Shown here in pieces: positions 40,471 through 51,414 of a DNA stretch of 64,000 bases. The DNA lies in contig CAJNDS010002125.1 of assembly GCA_905221605.1 (NCBI GenBank), forward strand, positions 482,309-546,308, given 5' to 3'. The first letter of the stretch is position 1, and each line of letters starts with the position of its first letter. Below the pieces are notes generated by a model. That model had not been told where the DNA came from and ran no database searches. It was given only the letters and a program-made list of their open reading frames with translations. The translations under genes and the position numbers were made by a program. This stretch comes from Symbiodinium natans. Lineage: Eukaryota; Sar; Dinophyceae; Suessiales; Symbiodiniaceae.

Positions 40471-41022
40471 AGATTGCCTTCAGGGACGTCATGAGGGAAT
40501 TGGAAGGTTCTTCACAGGGTGAAGCTTGGGACCATAAATCTTGTTGTCAGTTCCCTTTTGGCTCAACAGTGTGCAGACTGCAATATTTCAACCGCGATGG
40601 CCGGGGCCTTATTTAAAACCGACTCCTGCTTTTGGGCATCCATGTTTTGGCATGATGGAACTAAACCCCACAAAGAATCGCCCGCTCATCGCCTTCACCA
40701 CCTGAGACCATGCCTTCAGGAGCTCAACCTGGCTGAGTGTTAGTAGTTGTAAACGCTTGCGCGCGGCACCTCGGCAGCCGGGCCGGCCCAGAGCATGCAG
40801 TACGCGGAGAAAATGACGTCTGCCTGAAACCGTCTTCTAGATCTCAGGGGGGTCTCAGGAGGGTCCCAGTGGGCGGAAGGGTTGGGGCAAAATCTTGCTG
40901 CGCGGAAAAAAGGGTTGGGTAAGTGGGCACGAGACCGGATCCGGGTCTGCTTGTTCCAAACGCTTAGTAACGGCAGGAGAAGGTGTTCTGAGGGTGTAGT
41001 GAGGTTTGCAGCGATGTGTCAT
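40471..41022. other. stretch without recognisable genes
   Basis: Open frames are short on both strands and no domain is visible. Confidence 0.4.
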
Positions 41023-41143
41023 GGGGCTGGGGGGGGGGGGGGCGTTGGGGGGGGAGGGGGGGGGGTGGGGGGGGGGGGTGGGGGGGTGGGGGGGTGGGGG
41101 GGTGGGGGGGTGGGGTCCCACACAGGGAAGGGGGGGGGGGGTG
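41023..41143. repeat. poly-G / GGGGGGT tract
   Basis: About 120 bp are almost only G with single T, C or A interruptions at roughly 7-bp spacing. It can form G-quadruplexes; the run length may be unreliable. Confidence 0.95.
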
Positions 41144-41436
41144 CGTTGTAAATAATCCGCATGGGGCAAGTCCGGGTCTGCTTGTTCCGGACGCTTCTCG
41201 GCACAAAGCCGAGGCGAATACTATTAACATGACGAACAGTATACATAGTATTATTAATGCTTTCTTGGCATCATGCATGTTATTGCAAAGCTACAGCTGA
41301 GGCGAGGCTCATGAGCGGGCATCCCAGACAAGATGCTACGACTCAAAAGTATTGCAAGGCATGTGCAGAATCTCTCGTGCATTTCGGCTCTGTCAATTGG
41401 TCTCCCTTCGCTGTTGATTGTTTCTTCCTTCTTCTT

Positions 41437-41498
41437 TGTTTGTTCCCAGCCCTCGGTGTGGGGTTGTTAGATTTTGAATTAAACTCTTCTCCTCGCGC
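41437..41498 (-). repeat. short conserved repeat R4, copy b (inverted)
   Basis: Inverted partner of 10,887-10,948. On this + strand it reads LFPALGVGLLDFELNSSPR in one frame. Confidence 0.7.
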
Positions 41499-41677
41499 GG
41501 TCTAGTCCTCGCCCAACCCCAGACTGTCCCTGGAGCGCCCAACCCCGGATTCATGGAGTGCCCCGACCCCACAATGTGAGCCTGCGAATTCCTTACCTGC
41601 AGGGCGGGGACGTTCGAAGCGAAGTAATTACAAGTTTTTGTCTTGTATCCTTCTCTCCCGCTCTCCCCCGGCCGTCC

Positions 41678-41755
41678 ATCTCTCTCTCTCTCCATCTCTC
41701 TCTCCCTCTCTCCCTCTCCCTCCCTCTCGCTCTCTCTCTCTCTCTCTCTCTCTTT
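41678..41755. repeat. (CT)n-rich microsatellite
   Basis: CTCTCT interspersed with CC, ending in a pure (CT)13-like stretch. Frames through it read Ser/Leu runs. Confidence 0.95.
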
Positions 41756-41894
41756 TGCTCTGGCTTTCTTTCACTCTCCCCCATGTCTCCTGTGGGCCCA
41801 GGCCGAATGCGCGAGATCGCCGAGATCTAAGGGCCCATGTGATGCCATTCTACGCTGTGGATGTCCCTCAAAAACAACTCCTCAAACCATAGTT

Positions 41895-41950
41895 GGTTTA
41901 GGGTTAAAGGGTTTAGGGTTTAGGGTTGAGGGTTTAGGGTTTAGGGTTTG
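41895..41950 (+). repeat. imperfect telomeric block, TTTAGGG-like
   Basis: About seven units with AAAGGG and GAGGG variants. Confidence 0.9.
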
Positions 41951-43087
41951 CTTTTCGCATTGGTTTTCTGATACCTGCCAGGAGGCCCCAGTTGGGCCAC
42001 CATCCGGGCAATTCAATATAATTCCCAGTTGGCTGCGGCTTTTAGGAGTAAGTGGCAGTAAGATTCATTCCTTCAAGAGTCCTAAAAATGTCAGCGCCCC
42101 AGTAATGCAAACCTGCCCAGGCGAGCAGCATCCATCAGCGAAAAACAATCATCTCCTCGTGGTTCATTCTAGACTGTAAGATTGCACGAATCTGTTGTTG
42201 AAGCCGAGCATGTTTCTGTGACACCAGATCTTCTGCAGTCATTGCTCAACTAGAATGATTTCGGGGTGACCATCGTGTCGGTAAGTTTTTTGCAAATGCC
42301 ATGCCCCGCTCCCCCCCATCCACCCCACCCCGGCCCCCACGCTCGTTTGAAGTCGTGCATGTTGACTTCACAGAGCATCATCTGGTCAAGCTGGTAACTG
42401 TCTTTCTCGATCCGCGGAAGGCGCAGTCTGCGGTGGAAGCATGGTCCAAACAGTTCCGCCTGCCGGGCACGCGATGAGCAGTCCCGCGACATGTACATGT
42501 CACCAGAGTGGAGGTATGAAGCGAAGGCATCCCAAAGGAAGGTACTACGCTCCTACCATATTTCGCGACGCCGTGCGTCAAGCTTCAACACGTGCAAGGG
42601 ACCAGTCGGGCGTAATTTCCTCGTACGGCATCAAACACAGATGCGAACAAGAAACTGAAGTTTTACCTGTAGAAATGTGCTCGAGAATCAATGCTTTGTG
42701 CCCAGGCGGACATGGGGCATGTCAACGGGCTCACATTCTTGCGCCTAGGTCTTTATGAGACTTTTTGAATTGGGTCTAGGACGAAAGTTTTAGGGATTTC
42801 GGAATTGACCACAGAGTCTGCAATGTTATGTTTGCTTGCGCTTTGTGCAGCAACTTGTGAGGGTACTCCTTATGGGTCCTAGTACTATCTTGGCAGTAAC
42901 AGGGTTGAATGTCGGAAGTAAGATTGAGTCATGAAATTCTGAGCATCTCGAGTGAATAGACATGCGCCTCGTGAATCGAGGGACGGGCATAAGGTAATTG
43001 AAACCAAGAAGAGCGAAACTGCACAAATAGAGCGCCCCGAGTTTACCTCGAAGTCTAGAAAGGTTCAAAGGCGTCCCAAAGGATCTT
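41951..43087. other. stretch without recognisable genes
   Basis: Only short frames on both strands. A CCCCCCCATCCACCCC-type run lies at about 42,310-42,330. Confidence 0.4.
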
Positions 43088-43717
43088 TTGAATTCAACAG
43101 ATCTTTTTATACATGGGCCCACGCTGGTATTTCAACCTCGCGGAGAATGCCGACATTCAGGGTTTAGGCTTGAGCTTCCAAGGATGGACATAGAGGTGCT
43201 CCAGCGACTGAGCAAGAACGAGGTGGGCTCTTCAAGGGATGGAAACAGGAGTCTTGAGGTTTGGCACGTGTATACAGAAGCCACTTGCAGCAAGCCAAGC
43301 AAGCATCCCCCAGCGCACAGCGCAAAGACTTCTGGGCCAAGCCGCAAGCGCTGTGACTCAACCATGGAGGTGCTGGGTCCGGAGCACACCATCCACATCG
43401 AGCGCGTGCGTCTCAGACGTGCCCCGCCCACCCACCTCCCCCTCCTTCCTTCAGAAGAGCGCTTTACTGACCTCTTTAGCAGTGTGGGCTTTGTATCTAT
43501 TGCTTGCGAGGTTGACAGGTCTATCGCATGTGCACCACATGCGCCCAGGCCGTTTGCGCGACCTTGTGGAGATCAAGAAAGGGCACCATGGCAGTTCGGG
43601 TTGACGTCTGCAGCAGATGCGCAGCGTTTTTTTTTTCTAGGAGCAAGGCTACGTAGAGACGCGATGATTGAAAGTCGGCCGCGTAGCTTTTTGCCTGCAG
43701 GGCGTAGGTTTGCGTAG
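43088..43717 (+). CDS. hypothetical open frame, 209 codons
   Basis: I do not recognise it. An ATG-started frame reads with a fairly normal composition in the middle (RMDIEVLQRLSKNEVGSSRD, SLEVWHVYTEATCSK, EERFTDLFSSVGFVSIACEV) and becomes Arg/Ala-rich at the end, where it enters the GCGTAG repeats. No domain or membrane helix is seen. It may be an exon whose true ends differ. Confidence 0.3.
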   Translation: MNSTDLFIHGPTLVFQPRGECRHSGFRLELPRMDIEVLQRLSKNEVGSSRDGNRSLEVWHVYTEATCSKPSKHPPAHSAKTSGPSRKRCDSTMEVLGPEHTIHIERVRLRRAPPTHLPLLPSEERFTDLFSSVGFVSIACEVDRSIACAPHAPRPFARPCGDQERAPWQFGLTSAADAQRFFFLGARLRRDAMIESRPRSFLPAGRRFA

Positions 43718-43875
43718 GGTCCGCGTAGGCAAGTCTATGCAGTATGGGCGCGCAGGTCCGCGTAGGTTGTCTATGCTTGCCGCGTAGGTCCGCGCAGGCA
43801 CACGTCAACAACATACTCCGCGCGTAGGCCGCGCGCCTACTAAACATGGGCTGACGCGTAGGCCTGCGTAGGATA
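43690..43875. repeat. degenerate GCGTAGGTCCGC-type tandem tract
   Basis: The word GCGTAGG recurs about ten times at irregular 10-25 bp spacing, often followed by TCCGC or C-rich variants. Confidence 0.75.
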
Positions 43876-44685
43876 CCCATGCCATTACAACACCCCACAC
43901 GATGAAAAAAAGATGCTCAGATGGGAGTACAACCTCAGATGTCAGATCGGGCTTGGGTGTGGGTTGTTGGGTAGAGTCGTTTCGTAGACTTAGAATCCAG
44001 ACGCGTTCGGGGCACTGGCGAGTTGGCCATCTTTTGTAGAAGCCTCGAGCGCAGGGCTCGCAAAGCTTGACGAAGTAGGTCAGCGTCCGTGCGCTCTGAG
44101 GTACAAGTTGCTTTGCATTTTGCAGTGTGTGACAGGGGCGCTTGGGATCTTATCACAGGCTATCAGCGCGCGAGTCCTCGACAAACACGTTTTTAACAGC
44201 TGAGGCAGCTAAAGCGCCAGTCGGCGGCCATGGAGGCCCTTCATAGAATGCAGGTTCATGGTATCCTGTATAGGGCTCACAGAAAAGAGATCATAGGAGA
44301 GGCCGTAGCGGTGACCCTGAGGTCCACAAGGCCACCGTGATTTGCCATGTTTAGCGTTATTTAGCCTGCCCGGAGCTGGAAATGTGAACAAAAACTGCAA
44401 AGAAAAGGGGGCGGCAGCCCTAAACACCTCCGCCCCATGGAGGGTCCACAGAAGTTCAGAGGAGGCCCATGTAGGGGTGCCGAGCAGCCAGGAATGGAAT
44501 CTAGAGGTGGGCTGACTCGATCACCGCCAAACATCTGAGACTGGGGACTTCGGCGGGTGCTTGCCGTGGTTAGCAAAATGATAGCAGTTGCGCGTGCGAG
44601 TAGATCCTACCAAATGTCCGTCTCACAAGAGTTGAAACGGAACACATTGAGTTCATGGTGATGTGATGATTTTGCTCCTTGTGGT
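43876..44685. other. stretch without recognisable genes
   Basis: Short frames only. Nothing matches the repeats seen elsewhere. Confidence 0.4.
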
Positions 44686-44904
44686 GTGAGGGTTTTCAGA
44701 GTCCTCCAGCCAACCTTGCTGCTGCAGGTGCCAGAGCAAAGTTATTACTGGTGGGACTGGTGGGAGTCTGAGAACACCAACAGCCCTGGACGACCTCACA
44801 CAGTCTCCTACATTCCCTTTGTGCAAGAAGGAGCCATCGTCAAGGAAGTGCGCCGCAGTGGGGCAGGACACCCAAACTGCGTCGAGTTGCAGGCTTCTGT
44901 TTAA
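44686..44904 (+). CDS. hypothetical exon-like frame, 72 codons
   Basis: It reads VPEQSYYWWDWWESENTNSP, GRPHTVSYIPFVQEGAIVKE and VRRSGAGHPNCVELQASV, a plausible soluble protein segment rich in aromatic residues. It ends at TAA. Start is uncertain (TTG within a G/T-rich lead). Family unknown. The frame at 45,112-45,453 is in the same register after several stops. Confidence 0.3.
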   Translation: MRVFRVLQPTLLLQVPEQSYYWWDWWESENTNSPGRPHTVSYIPFVQEGAIVKEVRRSGAGHPNCVELQASV

Positions 44905-45111
44905 TGGCTTTGGTTTCCCCGTGAGGCTTCGGGGTCTTGAGCAACAGTGTCGCAACGTGTCACAGCAAACAGTCAACCTGCCGTAGCCTGCGTCAACAGG
45001 AGTCCGCGGCTTCAGGCGCCTATGTTAGACAGCAGCTAGGGATAGTCGCGATTGCCCCGCTGAAATCCTGAACACCGCAACCACTGAAAGTCAGCTACAA
45101 AAGAGAGCCAG

Positions 45112-45453
45112 ATGGAATTGCAACATCACTGCGCGCCTTATGGCTTGATGGTCCCCGTGCAACACATGAGTCAGCGTGCAGGGCAAGAGCTACGTGGGGT
45201 GGTAGTGAAGGCTTGCAGAGGGAACAAGCTTGATTGTGCTATGCACAACGCCGCCGAAATCGCGAAGGAGTCAACTCCTCCCAGGTGCAGACAGCTGGAC
45301 TTGGTGAAGGTGGAAGGCAAGGAGGAGGCTGCGTGGGTGTATGCCACCTTGCTGCACACCCAGACCTCCTTAGTTAAGCAACGCCACCCCTATCGAAGTC
45401 GCTCGAAGAAGCTAGGGTTTATAGGGTCCAGAGCCGTATGGGGTTCAGGGTAG
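45112..45453 (+). CDS. hypothetical exon-like frame, 113 codons
   Basis: It begins with an ATG. Residues about 40-90 are protein-like (NKLDCAMHNAAEIAKESTPP, LDLVKVEGKEEAAWVYATLL). The last 20 residues overlap a GGGTTTATAGGG-like telomere remnant and are unlikely to be real coding. Family unknown. Confidence 0.3.
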   Translation: MELQHHCAPYGLMVPVQHMSQRAGQELRGVVVKACRGNKLDCAMHNAAEIAKESTPPRCRQLDLVKVEGKEEAAWVYATLLHTQTSLVKQRHPYRSRSKKLGFIGSRAVWGSG

Positions 45454-46003
45454 AAGGTTTTCCCCAGCTGGTGGTGGTTGGATCCTATGCCGGAGTGGGG
45501 CTGATGGTCCGAAGAGCCAGGGCGCTGTCGCCAGTAGTAAATAGGCCTCTGTCATACAGTACGCATTCGTAACAAGTAAGACAGGCATGTAGAGACCTTA
45601 ACGCAGAACATAATAAGACCCTAAACCCTGAACCCTCAGTCCCCTAAATCCTAAGCCCCATTGATCAAGGGAAAGAATCTGAACTGTGATGACAGGATTC
45701 AGGCCGCTTATCCTTACCGCTCCCCAAACCCTCCACGTAGGCGAGCCATCGGGAGTAGCCACTTGCCTCTTGCCGCTTTTGTGCCCCAGGCCTGTTCCCT
45801 CAAGTCCCTGCACTTCCCTGAACGCCCTAGCCTTAGGGCAGCCAAGAGCTCGAAATGAGCAAGAAAGTGCGGTCTCTGAGCCACAATGTAAATTCTGTGA
45901 GGCTGGCAGTGCTAGCAGTGGTAAATAGTAGTGGATAATGTATAGTGCTAGTATGCAGCTGTTGTTGCGGTTGCAGTTGTACAGGGGGTGGTGAAAGCGT
46001 GGC

Positions 46004-46258
46004 TTGTTTGCCGTGACCCTGCAAATGTGTAGGGCATGTTTCAAAATCGGCGACGACGTCAAAGTGATGTGGTTTGCTCGGAGCCCAACAAGCTGCAGAG
46101 CGAAAACGCCACCAGTCACACACGTCCCTGCCAGAATCCTCGACATACATGATGATCTTCGGTGTTCGGCGCGCAGGTTTAGCTACAGTGTTTCACACGG
46201 GGCTTTTGTGTGCCGAATGGTCGACCAGACACGTCCCCTATGCCAGCCTTACTCATGA
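46004..46258 (+). CDS. hypothetical exon-like frame, possibly Tudor/Agenet-like
   Basis: Residues about 12-52 read ACFKIGDDVKVMWFARSP and TPPVTHVPARILDIHDDL. The order G-D-x-V-x-V-x-W followed by P-A-x-I-x-x-I recalls the small beta-barrel of Tudor or Agenet-type chromatin-binding domains, but the match is short and I give it little weight. The rest shows no domain. The long opposite-strand frame at 45,598-46,146 is not preferred. Confidence 0.25.
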   Translation: MFAVTLQMCRACFKIGDDVKVMWFARSPTSCRAKTPPVTHVPARILDIHDDLRCSARRFSYSVSHGAFVCRMVDQTRPLCQPYS

Positions 46259-46559
46259 TTTTCTCGCTGCTTACACACGGCTTCATGGACAACACCTCGA
46301 CCCTAAAGATATGGTTTGCGAGCCCTTCAGCATGGGTGAGGGGGGGTGGTGTGGTTCAAGATGATGGTCGGTACGTGGATCGGGTGTGTGCTATCGACTA
46401 GCCGCGGGCTTCCAAAATGTTCGCTCGACACGTGGACACGTGGATCTCGGGGGTGTACTGTGCCGGAACCCAGGCGGAACCTCGATTTCAGCCTTTGAGT
46501 CTCGATGGCTGACTTGATCAATTTGTTAGTGTGGTGGTGCGCGGCACCTCTAAGTTTGC

Positions 46560-47965
46560 AAGAATCAGAAATTGCGGCTCTTTTTGTTCAAGACTTATGG
46601 CCGCGCCGCCGACCTGGACAAGGTGCTGGCGGCCTGGGACGAAATGGAGGCCTGCCGCAGGGACCTCATTCTGAATCAGTCAAACTTTGCTTGGCCAGGA
46701 ACAGAAAGGATTCTGCGACGTGGTGACATACCTCTGCGTGCTGGACGCACATGTAAAGCGCGGCAACATCCAGGAGGCCGCAGAGGTATTCAGTTGGATG
46801 CGTCATGCGGCTGCACAAGCAACTGAGGGATAAATTTCTTTTGAGTTTCTTGGGCCAGGGCATCTTCCTAGGAAGCAGCAGGCTTGCAATCACTGCAAAT
46901 TCATTGTCGCATGCTCAGCAAGCCGCAAACCCAGGTGCCAGGGGAATGCATCGCGACACTGCTGTTTACAGCACCATGATCAAAGGCACGCTTGCCAGCG
47001 CCAAGGCGGTTCCACACTTTCCCTTTTCAGCATCTTCGAGGCCACTGCTTCCACAAGGACTTGGAGAATGTGTTGGAGCTCTTCCACGAAATGCGAGAGG
47101 AAGGTGCTGGGCCCTCGGATACACTCGAGAGTTGCACGTGCATCTCGAGCGGGTTCCTCTGCCATTCGGCGCCTAATGCACCTACTAATGCACGTACTCA
47201 GGTCCCCCACAGGACAATGACCTACAACTCTGTCCTGGAAGCTTGTGTGAACTGCGGAGACATAGTGTCCGCAGAGGCGCTTGTGTTGCATGAGCCGTTA
47301 GGGCGCCCAGTCAGTCCCCCCAGCAACAGCAGCACGGACCCCAAACTAGCAGTTCTGACACCTGGCTCACCAGCCCGCGAGAACATTTTCGACCAGATGC
47401 AGACGGAGATAGAAATCATGCCTGACCTGATCAGCATCTTGGCGCATGTTTGGGAAGCCACGTTGACTCAGCCGTGAGATGCCGTGGGCGACTGCGTGCG
47501 AAAGACCGTGCCCGAGGCTACTCTACGGTCTTGAGAGGCTATTGCCAGAATGGAGAGCTGCTGAAGGCCGCTGGCTGGATGTTGACATCCTAAAGACGAC
47601 ATCTTAATGTGGGTCTCTGCTCAGGCTCTTTGCATGTTCGATGACATGAAAGAGCGACGCCTTCGCTGCGACGAGCTCGTGTACAATACTCTCATGGAAG
47701 GCAACTTTCGCGCCCGCATGCTGTGTGCTTGAGCATGGTTTGGGGATTTGTGCATGTATAGTTGGCCTCCGAAAGGCTGTGTTTTGGCTGACGACTGGAG
47801 AGCAGGCCGGGTGCCGCGTGTTTCGGCTGTTTTTTTATGCTGTGGCAGACGGGGATGTCGGCCGTAGCCGAAGACTCCGTCACAGGTTTCGGCCTCTTCA
47901 AGGAGATGGTTTCTTCCGAACTCCGACCCTCGGCGATGACCGCCAACATTCTCTCAAGGTGCGTG
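46560..47965 (+). pseudogene. pentatricopeptide-repeat (PPR) protein, frame-broken or intron-split
   Basis: PPR motifs, 35-residue helical pairs that bind organellar RNA, are read across changing frames: FKTYGRAADLDKVLAAWDEM (46,587 on), VVTYLCVLDAHVKRGNIQEA then AEVFSWMRHA (46,718-46,805), RDTAVYSTMIKG (46,954-46,989), FHKDLENVLELFHEMREEGA (47,052 on), TMTYNSVLEACVNCGDIVSA (47,217 on), FDQMQTEIEIMPDLIS, YSTVLRGYCQNGELLKAAGW (47,522 on), FDDMKERRLRCDELVYNTLM (47,639 on) and GFGLFKEMVSSELRPSAMTA (47,888 on). About seven repeats are visible. Frame changes occur between repeats and within the first, with extra text between them, so this is either a multi-exon gene or a decaying copy. PPR proteins usually go to plastid or mitochondrion; no targeting peptide can be identified here. 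Confidence 0.8.
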
Positions 47966-49169
47966 TTTCGGACATAGGGCGAACTGATCTTCAAATCCAA
48001 GTCTCAGGAAAAGGCATAGCCCGGTGAAAGCTGATGCGTGCCTACATGCCGGAAGCTTCGGCTGGCTTCTGCGAGTTGGGAGCCCCTAATTGAAAATGCC
48101 AAATTCGCCTAGCGTGAAGCCTGCTCCAAGACCAATCCAAAGCCAAAGTAGGTTTCTCCTCTGTTATCCTCTGTGGCACTGTAGCCCAGCATTTTCATGT
48201 TGTGGATTTGGGCGGAGAATGCGGAGGCTTCTCCAGCGACTGGGGCACGAAAATGCAGATCACAAGGTGACGGATCTCTTCGCTGCGTGATTCGGCTGCA
48301 TCGAGTCAGTGCCACGCAGTCCTGGCGACCGACGTCTCGGGATGTCTTGGAACTACCGGGCCGATATCCCGCGGAAGGGCCAGCGCCAGGAATGTGTCTA
48401 CCTGACCAGTCGGTGCCATCGCTGCATCCCAACCTGTCCCCAGCATGTCATCCTCCTGCCCCGTCTCGCGCAATGAACCCTGTCGTCGTGTCCCAGCGAC
48501 GTCCCGACATGTCATCCTGTCAACTTGACCCTCGCCTTGTGAACACACAGGGTCGGCCTGGAGAAGCCGCAGCAGCCGGCGTCCAGCCACGAGGCAAGTC
48601 GTCTAAGTTCCGAGCGTGACTGTTGCTTGCAGCCGCAATTTCTATAGGATCTAGGCACGCAGCGCTGACGCCTGGTTGTGATCATTCTGCTTGGGCCAAA
48701 ATTTCGCAGCTTCGGTTTGCGAAGGCTTTCACGCACGAATCCCATTCACTCGGTTTACTCGAGGCGTAGGGGAGCTCGGGAGCACTCCATACAACGGCCA
48801 GCGGTGAAGGTGCCCCCGACGCTGTTGGAAAGCCTGGCGGTGGGGAACTCAGAGCATGGACCGGCTGTGCCGTGGCAGCTCTGCTCAGGCGTTTGGGGTT
48901 CAAGCGTTTGAGGTTTGAGGATTTGAGGTCGGGTAGAACTAGCAAGTTCGGAAAGGCACGTCGGGACCTGGACCTGGAGCCAAAGAGACTCAGCTTCGAG
49001 ACGGCCGGGTTTGGCGGAGTCGTTTTGCATTTTGCATGGGAGTCTTCGACGAGTCTCGGGTGCAGGGGGTTCGGATTTGGAGTTGCGCTGAGGGTTTCAG
49101 GGTTGGGGTGGCGAGAGTCAGGCATGACGGTTCTGAGTCTTGAGGGTGCTCCTGGCTTTGACTACTGTA
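47966..49169. other. stretch without recognisable genes
   Basis: A + frame of 140 codons (48,197-48,619) and a minus frame of 147 codons (48,682-49,125) occur without domains. GTTTGAGGTTTGAGG-like text near 48,897-48,925 may be degenerate telomere sequence. Confidence 0.35.
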
Positions 49170-49345
49170 GCTCAAGTTTCGGGAGGCCTCAAGACTGGCT
49201 GGTGCTTTGTGATTTTCTTTTTGGGGTGGCCTCACCTGAAAACTGCAGAGGTGTTGGGTACAGTCTGGAGAGGTGTTTGAGAGGTGTTTTGGGGGGGCGG
49301 GTGGTAGGTCTTCGCTCTCCCCGCGCCAAAAAGCACGATGTCGGG
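49170..49345 (+). repeat. left arm of a long inverted repeat
   Basis: The arm matches the reverse complement of 49,595-49,775: TTTCTTTTTGGGGT, GGCCTC.CCTGAAA, GGAGAGGTGTT and GGGCGG.TGGTAGGTCTTC are shared, with gaps. The arms are separated by about 250 bp with no gene. Confidence 0.75.
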
Positions 49346-49594
49346 CATGGCTGACTTGCAAGGGTTCAGGATGTTTTTGGAATTCTCGGGAGCTTGCCAA
49401 CGGGGCTGCTTACATTCCAAAGAGACCAATCTTATCTCCCACGATGTGTTGATTCTTTCTAGAAATTGCCCCTGTGTGTAGATGATGTTCCGCAACAGAA
49501 GAATATGGAAACAAGGTCCTTGACTTGTATTCGGCGTTGTGGCTTGGCAAGGCCTCGTCGAAATTAAAGACTCCTGAAGGCACCCATGCCTGTC

Positions 49595-49775
49595 TTCGCA
49601 TGGGGAGGGGGAAGACCTACCGCCCGCCCCTTAGAACACCTCTCCAACACATCTCCAGTACCACTCCAGCACCTCTCCAGCTTGTACCCCCAGCTTTCAG
49701 GGGAGGCCAACAACCCCAAAAAGAAAAAGAGTATCGCTAAGCGCCAGTCGGAAGAGGCCCCTGGGAGGCCCTGAG
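49595..49775 (-). repeat. right arm of a long inverted repeat
   Basis: Reverse-complement partner of 49,170-49,345. Contains several CACCTCTCCA-type words that make internal direct repeats. Confidence 0.75.
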
Positions 49776-51311
49776 TTGTGACTTGGGGTTGCAGTGGACT
49801 GAGGGGATCCTTGACGCGTTCTACAGACAGGTTGTGCGCACTTGAGGGTGTAAGGCTACTGCGCTTGACAGCCTCCTCCCGCTGCCAGGCCGTGGACGTC
49901 AGGCTTCCCGTGCCGCCGCCATCCACAGGCGCGCTGTCTCTTCTCAAAATTTTGGTGTTTGGGCTTCAGGGTTCAGGATCGGTTGAGACTTAGACATGTT
50001 TCAACAGCAGCCCAAGAGCACCGCTCTTCGGACTCATCCTAAGCCTGCGCGAAACCACGCCGATGCTCCTGCTTTGGCCATCAAAGCTTGGGCTCCCCAA
50101 GTGAGCAAAGCCTTTGTGTCTGTAGGCCAGTAGATCCGTTCGTTTGGTGATTGCTATCTGGAAAGCCCTATTAGCCTAAGTGGTCGTGATCTGGCGTGAG
50201 GCTACGGAACTTGGGACGACTCCATGTGCTCGGTGCGCTCCCTTCACCAAAACCTCAGAAGCTCAGCCTTAAGCTGCAGGGTTACATTCAGGGCTTGGGG
50301 GTCAAGGCAGTGAAGGGTCGAAGGTTTGGGTCTGTGGAGCAGTGTATGGTCGTGTGCTGCCGGTCAAATATGCTGGTCCATGTAGCTCCTTTTTGGCCTT
50401 TCTTGTTCGCAGGGGCGGGTGGCTTCTCTCACGTGTAATCTTGTGTCGCTGTCTTCACTTTCGACTCTTCTGGGGATCGCCTGATTTGCAATACGAGTTC
50501 TCCCTAAACACGCGGGCTAGGCGTGTGACTCTTTGCAATTGGTTTGCGCTGGACTTTTTCTGGTCCATTCCAGATGCAGACCAGCAAATTTCCGCGGTTG
50601 CCGGATTGATCTGCAGGTGGAGAATCAGGGCCAGCTGGACAGCCATTGCCTCATCTTGTTGGTTTTGTTTCAAAGTTCGCGCCGTGCAAGCAGTTGCCCA
50701 TGGTATGCGTAGCTGAAGCACCAAACGTCACGGCGTCAGCTTGGAAGGTGGATTGTCAAGATCTCCTGCGACACCAATGCAGGCACGGCCTGACCTAGCT
50801 TTAACTAGACTTTATGAGGAACTCAAGCTCATAGCGAGGGTGGAGCTCTGTCCTTGCCACTCGCCTAGATTGTTATCGGCTGTTTGTGCGGCTTCTTTAA
50901 CTTCGTTGTGCGTACCCTCCTGCCCTGAGGCTGAGGGCGCACCTGGGCAAGGCATCGTTCCTCAGCAGCCAGCTGCCGAGGGAGAGGGTGAGGTCGGCAA
51001 CATGAACTAATGCGCTGCACGTTGCGATTCAAATTGGGTTTAGATGATACAGTCTGCTTTTGCGTGGCAAGTTGCTGTTCAATTCTTTGCACGTTTACCG
51101 GCATTGCACCCTCCGGCATTTCGCAGACGTTTGGGGCGGTGTTGGATGAGCTGGACCGCCCGCGCCTCAGCTCGGGCGTCGGAGGGCTTCCGGATAGGCG
51201 GGTCGCGCTGCTGAGGACTGGACATCCTGCTGAATCTGATGCCCGGGGCCTTGCCATAGCCGTGCCGAGCCGCAGCCAGGGCATGGCCAGGTGAAGATGG
51301 AGGCCAGGGCT
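49776..51311. other. stretch without recognisable genes
   Basis: Frames on both strands are short (up to 177 codons, 50,865-51,398 minus) and lack domains. The Ser/Ala-rich minus frame overlaps a fold-back element at its start, so I do not call it. Confidence 0.35.
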
Positions 51312-51321
51312 CTGGTTCTGG

Positions 51322-51414
51322 CTGGTTCTGAGAAGGGAATGAGGGAACCTCCTGTATATACTCTTTAAGGGATTATACATCGTACCACATTCCCCCATTC
51401 CCTGCTAAGAACCT
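51322..51414. mobile_element. MITE-like fold-back element, family M1, copy a
   Basis: Left end GGTTCTGAGAAGGGAATGAG and right end ATTCCCCCATTCCCTGCTAA + GAACC are inverted repeats of about 25 bp around a 37-bp centre containing GTATATACTCTTTAAGGGAT. It shares ends and centre with 54,871-55,039. No coding sequence. Target duplication not clear. Confidence 0.7.

Noticed and set aside
41016-41300. Gly-rich and Pro-rich frames through the poly-G tract
   Set aside because: Low-complexity translation of a homopolymer-like tract.
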